The notes under the pieces: model-generated
What the model was told of the DNA's origin: nothing
The model's database searches: none
What the model saw: only the letters and a program-made list of their open reading frames with translations
Position numbers and translations under genes: made by a program
Shown: piece by piece, positions 1 to 4,279 of the stretch
Layout: each line of letters begins with the position of its first letter
How positions within the stretch are numbered: position 1 is the first letter of the stretch
Assembly (NCBI GenBank): GCA_963540705.1
Contig: CAUTQX010000034.1
Location: 1 to 7,675, forward strand
Direction: 5' to 3'
Source of the DNA: Nanosynbacter sp963540705
GTDB taxonomy: Bacteria; Patescibacteriota; Saccharimonadia; Saccharimonadales; Saccharimonadaceae
DNA: 7,675 nucleotides

Positions 1-342
1 TTTTTCACCTGGCTTGTATAATCCAACCAGATTTAGGCTGCCATCTTTAACATTCACGTTTTCTTCTCTATTTCTGTAGCAGCTTTGAACGTTGTTTGCA
101 CCCCATCCACTATTATATATACTCCAAGATTTGTCATCTAATGACGTGCCATTAAATTCATCACGCCAAATAGGGTTTAAGTTCCAATTGATGCTATCAT
201 TTAATGGATAACTATCATCGACGACACGCTTAGCATGCACGGTTGGCAGGGTGAGCAGAGATCCACCGACAACTAATCCAGCGACCATTACACCAGTTAA
301 TATTTTAACTTTTGTATTTAAAAAGCGTTTTCTTATTAACAT
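1..342 (-). CDS. Secreted glycoside hydrolase family 16-like protein (laminarinase/beta-glucanase type), N-terminal part
   Basis: This partial gene enters from the left edge; 114 codons are open from an ATG at 342 (reverse strand) to base 1, and the catalytic part lies outside the window. Residues 1-13 are basic (LIRKR, KVK), 14-32 form a hydrophobic stretch, and PTVHA/K at 33-38 looks like a signal peptidase I site after Ala37, so the protein is probably exported. Residues 59-107 resemble the first beta strands of GH16 and related concanavalin-A-like enzymes: IWRDEFNG, then LDDKSW, NVQSCY and ENVNVKDGSLNLVG, matching the family pattern DEFNG..LD...W....N.Q.Y...N..V.DG.L.L. GH16 enzymes cut beta-1,3 or beta-1,3-1,4 glucans and similar galactans; the ExDxxE catalytic motif cannot be checked here. 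An AAGGGGAG ribosome-binding site (346-353) lies 3 nt before the ATG and decides the start. A non-catalytic lectin-like relative remains possible. Confidence 0.75.
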   Translation of the reverse strand, partial: MLIRKRFLNTKVKILTGVMVAGLVVGGSLLTLPTVHAKRVVDDSYPLNDSINWNLNPIWRDEFNGTSLDDKSWSIYNSGWGANNVQSCYRNREENVNVKDGSLNLVGLYKPGEK

Positions 343-373
343 ACACTCCCCTTAAATTTAATGCTAGACGTCA

Positions 374-382
374 ATTATAACA
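374..382 (-). promoter_or_regulatory. Extended -10 promoter for the GH16-like gene
   Basis: Read on the minus strand, this is TGTTATAAT: a perfect TATAAT (374-379) preceded by the TGn extension (380-382). There is no convincing -35 box 17 bp further up (TTTATT at best), which is usual for extended -10 promoters. Transcription would start near 367, giving a leader of about 25 nt that contains the AAGGGGAG ribosome-binding site. Confidence 0.55.
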
Positions 383-402
383 ATAAGCACAATAAAAATA
401 AA

Positions 403-433
403 AGCAAACTTAATCAATTTACAGCAAAATTAA
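403..433. repeat. 11-bp direct repeat in the divergent control region, possible operator
   Basis: AGCAAACTTAA (403-413) and AGCAAAATTAA (423-433) agree at 10 of 11 positions and are offset by exactly 20 bp, close to two helical turns. Both copies lie between the divergent hydrolase and winged-helix genes, upstream of the hydrolase promoter. Direct repeats on one DNA face are typical of OmpR-type response regulator sites, and one such regulator is encoded at 800. The region is AT-rich, so a chance match is possible. Confidence 0.3.
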
Positions 434-447
434 AGTTTTCTTATTTA
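418..447 (+). promoter_or_regulatory. Weak candidate promoter for the winged-helix gene
   Basis: TTTACA (418-423, 5 of 6 matches to the -35 consensus) is followed after 18 bp by TATTTA (442-447), a poor -10 box. Transcription would begin near 454, downstream of the ATG at 450, which would force use of the ATG at 483. An alternative -10 is TATTAT at 446-451, but it has no suitable -35. The region is so AT-rich that this is tentative. Confidence 0.25.
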
Positions 448-482
448 TTATGAAGTTACTATCAACAGAAGAAAGGATTGTT

Positions 483-761
483 ATGAACAAGATTCAAGCA
501 AAAGAAGTTAATTTAACAACAAATGAGGCGTTAATTTTACAACAAGTATATGAAGATGGTGGCGACGATGCTACGATTCTAGCTGGGCAGGTCGGGCTGT
601 CGCGTCGAACGGCAATGAATGTTCTGGTGGATCTGCGACGTAAAGGATTGATGGCAATTGATCAGGCGTATGGTGATGCTTGGGTGAAGCTGACGGTACG
701 AGGTAAACGTTTGGTTCAACGAATTTGGCCAGAAGCTCAAGCGATGGCTATGACAGTGTAA
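483..761 (+). CDS. Small winged-helix DNA-binding regulator (92 aa)
   Basis: This is a likely transcription factor consisting of a single winged helix-turn-helix domain. Residues 14-28 form the first helix, 30-56 the helix-turn-helix (ATILAGQVGLSRRTAMNVLVDLRRKGL), and 57-72 a beta wing ending in a short helix (TVRGKRLVQRI), in the style of MarR/Rrf2-like folds. No ligand or metal-binding domain is visible. The frame is also open from an ATG at 450, but that codon has no ribosome-binding site, whereas AAAGGA (472-477) lies 5 nt before the ATG at 483; the shorter start is preferred. It lies 38 nt upstream of a response regulator on the same strand and diverges from the secreted hydrolase, so it may regulate either or itself. 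Specific family and target are unknown. Confidence 0.75.
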   Translation: MNKIQAKEVNLTTNEALILQQVYEDGGDDATILAGQVGLSRRTAMNVLVDLRRKGLMAIDQAYGDAWVKLTVRGKRLVQRIWPEAQAMAMTV

Positions 762-763
762 TA

Positions 764-792
764 TTGCTGGTAAAATGAGAAGGATTTATAAT
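764..792 (+). promoter_or_regulatory. Promoter for the two-component genes, giving a leaderless mRNA
   Basis: A perfect TATAAT at 787-792 lies 17 bp after TTGCTG (764-769, TTG matched). Only 7 nt separate the -10 box from the GTG start at 800, so transcription should begin at or one base before the start codon. The AGAAGGA at 778-784 is 15 nt from the GTG, too far for a normal ribosome-binding site, and would not be in the mRNA from this promoter. Confidence 0.6.
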
Positions 793-799
793 AGTAAAT

Positions 800-1474
800 G
801 TGAGAATTTTATTAATTGAAGATGATATTGCAATTTCTCGACTGTTAAAAGAAGGCTTAGAGGATGAGTCTTACGCGGTTGATGTAGCACACGATGGCAG
901 TGAAGGTTATCGAACTGCTTCGGCTGACGAATATGATGTCATTATTTTAGATATAATGTTGCCGGAAATGAACGGCTATGAGGTCTGTCGAGCATTAAGG
1001 AAAGATGGCAATAAAACTCCGATTTTGATGTTGACTGCGCGTGATGCAGAGCGTGATATTGTTGAAGGTTTGGATACCGGTGCTGATGATTATTTGGCTA
1101 AGCCGTTTAGCTTTGACGTGTTGTTAGCTCGTATACGAGCGCTACTTCGTCGGCCTAATGAAAAATTAGAGGAAGTTCTTCAGGTAGGGGATTTGAAACT
1201 TGATCCGAGTCTGAAAAAAGTTACGCGAGATTCTCAGGAAATTAACTTGACCGCAAAAGAATATGGAGTCCTGGAATATTTAATGCGGAATAAAGGTAAG
1301 GTTTTATCGAAAGAACAAATCATATCACATGTTTGGGATTTTGATGCGGATGTACTACCGAATAATGTCGAGCTATTTATTATGTTTTTGCGACGAAAAA
1401 TTGATAAGCCGTTTAAGTCAAAATTGATCCACACCGTTTCAGGTTTTGGTTATAAATTAGAGGAGAAATCGTGA
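800..1474 (+). CDS. OmpR/PhoB-family response regulator
   Basis: This is the cytoplasmic output half of a two-component system, 224 aa, the normal length for the family. Receiver domain residues 1-118: acidic cluster Glu7-Asp8-Asp9, phospho-acceptor Asp51 (IILDIMLPEMNG), switch Thr79 (LMLTA) and Lys101 (AKPF). Winged-helix DNA-binding domain about 125-222, with LTAKEYGVLEYL, NKGKVLSKEQI and the closing VSGFGYKL. The recognition helix reads NNVELFIMFLRRKID rather than the common NVVDVHI..LR, so its target sequence may differ. The start is a GTG; the nearest in-frame stop upstream is at 776 and no other start lies between, so this start is well fixed. It overlaps the sensor kinase by 4 nt (GTGA), indicating translational coupling and a cognate pair. 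Confidence 0.95.
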   Translation: MRILLIEDDIAISRLLKEGLEDESYAVDVAHDGSEGYRTASADEYDVIILDIMLPEMNGYEVCRALRKDGNKTPILMLTARDAERDIVEGLDTGADDYLAKPFSFDVLLARIRALLRRPNEKLEEVLQVGDLKLDPSLKKVTRDSQEINLTAKEYGVLEYLMRNKGKVLSKEQIISHVWDFDADVLPNNVELFIMFLRRKIDKPFKSKLIHTVSGFGYKLEEKS

Positions 1475-2460
1475 AGCAGAAGCGCGTCCAGCGATTGGCA
1501 CTAAGTTATTTGACCGTAATTATGACGCTGTCAGTGTTGTTCAGTGGAATTATTTATGTCGTTACATCATCACAATTAAATCGGTCGTTGCCACCAGATG
1601 ATCATGTTAAACAAACTTCGGAAATTGAAGATCAATTTAATCATCGATTGGAACGGCGCGATAATAAAACGCGGGAAATGGTGATTATGTCGCTGGTGGT
1701 TTTGAACGGTGTAATGTTGGTGTTTGGCTATTGGTTGAGCTTACTACTGGCGCGAAGAACGCTGGCGCCAATTGAACGGTCAATTGAACAGCAAGCCCAA
1801 TTTGTGTCTAATGCTAGCCACGAACTAAAAACTCCGTTGGCGGCGTTGCTTTTGAGTAATGAAATAGCGATGCGTAAGCGTGTGCTGACCGACGGAAAAG
1901 CTCGTCAGGTTTTGAGCCAAAATGTCGAAGAAATTAAAAAGCTGACTAATCTCAGTAATTCGTTATTGGAGTTGGCAAAGTCAGAAAATGCTTTGGGAGA
2001 GCCAGAACTAATTGATGTGTCTAATATTATTGGTGAGGTCGTAGATCAATATTCTTCAATTGCAAAAGCGAAGCAGGTTAAAATTTTACAGAACACTCCA
2101 GATGGTCAAAAGGTAGTTTTACAGGCAAATGCGGTTCGTCAGATTTTATCAATTTTGGTGGATAATGCTATTAAATACGCGCCGCAAAAGGTCGGTGAAG
2201 TAAAGATTTGGGCTAGACTGAATAAAAATTCTGTGGAATTTATAGTTAAAGATAATGGACCAGGTATTTCGTCAAATGATCAAAAGCATATTTTCGAGAG
2301 ATTTTATCGTGCAGACGCAGCACGGACTCGGACCGACGCGTCGGGCTATGGTTTGGGCCTGGCAATTGCTAAGACTCTGGCGGATCGTTGTGTTTATACT
2401 ATTCGCATCAAAAGCAAGCCGTCAGCTGGCGCGGAATTTATACTAGTCATTCCAAATTAA
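1471..2460 (+). CDS. Membrane sensor histidine kinase, partner of the upstream response regulator
   Basis: This is a 329-aa HisKA/HATPase_c kinase. Two membrane helices, about residues 8-31 and 69-93, enclose a short external segment of about 37 residues that is highly charged (DDHVKQ, EIEDQ, ERRDNKTRE). TM2 runs almost directly into the dimerisation helix through ARRTLAPIERSIEQQ, too short for a complete HAMP domain. The H box is SHELKTPL with phospho-acceptor His117. N box: VDNAIKYAP (Asn232). G1: KDNGPGI (261-265). F box: IFERFYRAD. G2: GYGLGLAIAK (292-301). All catalytic boxes are intact. The GTG start overlaps the regulator's stop by 4 nt and has AGGAG at 1461-1465, 5 nt upstream. The signal is unknown; the small charged loop suggests sensing of ions, peptides or membrane state (inference). 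Confidence 0.95.
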   Translation: MKQKRVQRLALSYLTVIMTLSVLFSGIIYVVTSSQLNRSLPPDDHVKQTSEIEDQFNHRLERRDNKTREMVIMSLVVLNGVMLVFGYWLSLLLARRTLAPIERSIEQQAQFVSNASHELKTPLAALLLSNEIAMRKRVLTDGKARQVLSQNVEEIKKLTNLSNSLLELAKSENALGEPELIDVSNIIGEVVDQYSSIAKAKQVKILQNTPDGQKVVLQANAVRQILSILVDNAIKYAPQKVGEVKIWARLNKNSVEFIVKDNGPGISSNDQKHIFERFYRADAARTRTDASGYGLGLAIAKTLADRCVYTIRIKSKPSAGAEFILVIPN

Positions 2461-2485
2461 TAACAGATAGGACGCGTAATTTTTG

Positions 2486-2500
2486 TTGTATTTTATACAA
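2486..2500. repeat. Short AT-rich inverted repeat after the sensor kinase gene
   Basis: TTGTAT (2486-2491) and ATACAA (2495-2500) are perfect inverted arms with a TTT loop, 26 nt after the kinase stop codon. It has too few GC pairs and no following T run, so it is not a standard intrinsic terminator; it might be a weak hairpin or a protein site. Confidence 0.3.
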
Positions 2501-2519
2501 TTATGCTTGTAAAGTGCAT

Positions 2520-2539
2520 TTAGTAATGATATTTACTAA
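2520..2539. promoter_or_regulatory. 20-bp palindrome upstream of the phosphotransferase promoter, candidate operator
   Basis: TTAGTAA (2520-2526) and TTACTAA (2533-2539) are perfect 7-bp inverted arms with a 6-bp spacer, the layout of a dimeric regulator site. It sits at about -54 to -35 relative to a start near 2574, where a -35 box would be, and no -35 consensus is present, which would suit an activator or a repressor. Which protein binds is unknown. Confidence 0.4.
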
Positions 2540-2558
2540 GCGAGTTTAAGTTGTCTGA

Positions 2559-2567
2559 TGTTATAAT
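2559..2567 (+). promoter_or_regulatory. Extended -10 promoter for the phosphotransferase/kinase pair, leaderless
   Basis: TGTTATAAT: a perfect TATAAT (2562-2567) with the TGn extension. Only 6 nt separate it from the ATG at 2574, so the transcript should start at or next to the start codon. No ribosome-binding site precedes this ATG, which agrees with leaderless translation. Confidence 0.6.
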
Positions 2568-2573
2568 TTACAC

Positions 2574-3584
2574 ATGGAAACATTGCCAGATCGCGATAAA
2601 TTATTAACCGACAGAGCCTTGCGGTGTGCGGCGACGGAGCTGAACGTTGATTCATCTGAATTACGGATCACGTCAGTAAGTGGCGGCTTTTCGCTTAATC
2701 GTCGAGCATTGGTGTCGTCTGGCGATCGAACGATTTTTGTTAAAGAAGTTGATGTTAATTTATTGTCGGATGAGGGCGAGCGGGAATTAGGCTGGCTAAA
2801 AAAAGATTATGCAGTAACGCGTTTGTTACAGAAAACTTATCCGCAATATGTTGCTGATTGGACTGAATTGGCTGATGACGGCTACGTGTTGATGACGAGT
2901 AGTTACGCTTCGTCAGACGGGTGGTTGTGGCAGCCTCCGACGGATAACTCTGTCGCGGAACATTATATTTCGACGGTGATAACCGCGGTTCGCGAGTTGG
3001 AAAAAATAAAATTGCCGCAGGAGCTAATTGAAGAATTGCAATTACAACCGTTTGCGGCGAGAGAGCTTGGCTTAGATGATGGGATTGATCAGATTATTGC
3101 TGATGCTGATATTCGTCGTCGGTTGATTAATAGCTATCAAAAACTATTGCCAAATCAGTTGGAGATTAATCAGTGGCGTTGTCAGGCTATAATTGAGCTG
3201 TTAGAAAAGCGCGATGAGTTGATTGATATTTCGGTGCGCGCTAAAGAATTTGCCAAGCAGACGGAAGATTGCTTTAATCATTCGGATGTTCGTAGTGATA
3301 ATTTGGCATTTAATCCGCAAACTGGTGAGTTGAAGTTGGTTGACTGGAACTGGGCTTCCTATGCGCCTCAGAGGTCTGGTGCGACAGAATTTCTGGTTGA
3401 TATGGCGCGCCATGGTCATGACGTAACGCCGTGGCTAGGTGAGTTGAACGCGGAAATGCTGGCGTCATTTGTCGGATTTTTCCTTATACGTAGCCTCAAG
3501 CCACCACTTAAGCCGGGTGATAATCTTCGTCAAATGCAGGCGTTATCAGCGGCTGTTGCTTACGATTTGCTGGAGCGTATGTGA
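2574..3584 (+). CDS. APH/choline-kinase-fold phosphotransferase
   Basis: This 336-aa protein resembles the phosphotransferase enzyme family that includes aminoglycoside and homoserine/choline kinases. Residues 35-60 look like the nucleotide loop and a strand carrying the ATP-contacting lysine (GGFSLNRRA, then IFVKEV with Lys57). The catalytic loop is NHSDVRSDN (235-243), matching HxDxxxxN with Asp238 as likely base and Asn243 as metal ligand; LKLVDWNWAS (254-262) is the DFG-equivalent with Asp257. A helical insertion between about 120 and 230 would shape the substrate pocket. No export signal is seen, so it is cytoplasmic. The ATG is preceded directly by an extended -10 box and no ribosome-binding site. 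It overlaps the next kinase gene by 4 nt, so the two are co-translated and probably serve one pathway. The substrate (sugar, amino alcohol, antibiotic or nucleoside) cannot be read from sequence. Confidence 0.8.
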   Translation: METLPDRDKLLTDRALRCAATELNVDSSELRITSVSGGFSLNRRALVSSGDRTIFVKEVDVNLLSDEGERELGWLKKDYAVTRLLQKTYPQYVADWTELADDGYVLMTSSYASSDGWLWQPPTDNSVAEHYISTVITAVRELEKIKLPQELIEELQLQPFAARELGLDDGIDQIIADADIRRRLINSYQKLLPNQLEINQWRCQAIIELLEKRDELIDISVRAKEFAKQTEDCFNHSDVRSDNLAFNPQTGELKLVDWNWASYAPQRSGATEFLVDMARHGHDVTPWLGELNAEMLASFVGFFLIRSLKPPLKPGDNLRQMQALSAAVAYDLLERM

Positions 3585-4120
3585 CGGCCTCTCATCCGCT
3601 AATCATTCTCCGCGGTAATTCTGGTTGCGGCAAAACCAGCACGGCGCGCTTACTCCAGCGTCAACTAGGCTACGGCACAATGTTGGTGTCACAGGATGTG
3701 GTGCGCCGGGAAATACTGCGCGTGAAAGATAGCGAAAACAATCCGGCGATTCAGCTGATTTACGATCTATGCATGTATGGCAATAACGTTGGTTATACGG
3801 TGATTTTGGAGGGTATTTTGAGCAATAAAAAATACGGCGCGATGCTGCGCCAGCTGCTGGATGATTTTCAGGGTGAAAAACTGATTTATTATTTTTATGT
3901 ATCGTTTGAGGAAACGGTGCGTCGCCACGCTACCAAGCCAAACGCTCATGAATTTGGCGAATCAGAAATGCGCCAGTGGTGGAAAGATCAAGATGTTTTG
4001 AATGTGCTAGGCGAGCAGCGAATCGGTGAACAGTTGTCTCAGGCAGAAATTGTCGATCTGATTCACCGTGACGTTTTGGTATTATCAGGGGGAGCAAATA
4101 CTTCCGCATCTCGTATGTAA
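3581..4120 (+). CDS. P-loop small-molecule kinase (zeta-toxin/AAA_33-like)
   Basis: This 179-aa protein has the fold signature of small P-loop kinases. Walker A is GNSGCGKT (12-19); QDVVRREIL (38-46) carries Asp39, a likely catalytic or substrate base; VILEGIL (74-80) is the Walker-B-like strand; and ETVRRHATKP (111-120) is the arginine-rich lid over ATP. HEFGESEMRQWW (123-134) follows, a pattern I recall from uncharacterised bacterial kinases annotated as AAA family ATPase or kinase. Length fits the family. The GTG start overlaps the phosphotransferase stop by 4 nt and has GGAG at 3572-3575, 5 nt upstream. Two kinases in one transcript suggest sequential or alternative phosphorylation of related small molecules (inference). 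No antitoxin-like partner is present, which argues against a zeta-toxin system. Confidence 0.8.
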   Translation: MTASHPLIILRGNSGCGKTSTARLLQRQLGYGTMLVSQDVVRREILRVKDSENNPAIQLIYDLCMYGNNVGYTVILEGILSNKKYGAMLRQLLDDFQGEKLIYYFYVSFEETVRRHATKPNAHEFGESEMRQWWKDQDVLNVLGEQRIGEQLSQAEIVDLIHRDVLVLSGGANTSASRM

Positions 4121-4139
4121 ATAATACAATGTACTTTCA

Positions 4140-4169
4140 TTGACAGACGCTATATATCGCGTGTATATT
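4140..4169 (+). promoter_or_regulatory. Strong sigma70-type promoter for the nrd operon
   Basis: A perfect TTGACA (4140-4145) is followed after 18 bp by TATATT (4164-4169, 5 of 6). Transcription would start near 4176, leaving a leader of about 104 nt before nrdD. The spacer between the boxes is occupied by the first NrdR-like palindrome, so repressor binding would block RNA polymerase. Confidence 0.65.
4147..4162. promoter_or_regulatory. NrdR box 1 (candidate)
   Basis: ACGCTATATATCGCGT matches the remembered NrdR-box consensus aCaCwATATaTwGtGt at 13 of 16 positions and is itself nearly palindromic. NrdR is the zinc-ribbon/ATP-cone repressor that turns down ribonucleotide reductase operons when dATP is high. 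The site fills the -35/-10 spacer of the nrd promoter. The nrdR gene itself is not in this window. Confidence 0.6.
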
Positions 4170-4178
4170 CAATATTAA

Positions 4179-4194
4179 GCACTACATATGGTGT
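4179..4194. promoter_or_regulatory. NrdR box 2 (candidate)
   Basis: GCACTACATATGGTGT also matches the NrdR-box consensus at 13 of 16 positions. It starts 32 bp after box 1, about three helical turns, so both boxes face the same side of the DNA, the arrangement known for NrdR-regulated operons. It lies just downstream of the expected transcription start. Confidence 0.6.
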
Positions 4195-4268
4195 TTTAGA
4201 AAATAAATAACGTTTTTTGCAACATGGGCTCGCTGGAGAGGTTGGGCTGGTTTGCTGTTTTTATAAAT

Positions 4269-4278
4269 AAGGAGGGGG
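4269..4278 (+). promoter_or_regulatory. nrdD: Very strong ribosome-binding site of nrdD
   Basis: AAGGAGGGGG ends one base before the ATG at 4280; its AAGGAGG core (4269-4275) gives a spacing of 4 nt. This is the best anti-16S match in the window and fixes the nrdD start. It contrasts with the absence of any such site before the genes at 800 and 2574. Confidence 0.8.
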
Positions 4279-4279
4279 A

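Noticed and set aside
450..482. ATG at 450 as the start of the winged-helix gene
   Set aside because: It has no ribosome-binding site and falls in the candidate promoter; AAAGGA 5 nt before the in-frame ATG at 483 is a better start.
2461..2515. Intrinsic terminator after the sensor kinase gene
   Set aside because: The only hairpin (2486-2500) has six mostly A/T pairs and is not followed by a T run.
3581..4120. Zeta toxin of a toxin-antitoxin system
   Set aside because: The P-loop and lid resemble zeta toxins and related kinases, but no small epsilon-like antitoxin gene is adjacent, and the overlap with a metabolic-type phosphotransferase points elsewhere.
4121..4140. Intrinsic terminator after the P-loop kinase gene
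   Set aside because: Only a trivial TACAATGTA symmetry is present, with no GC stem or T tract; readthrough into nrdD is possible.
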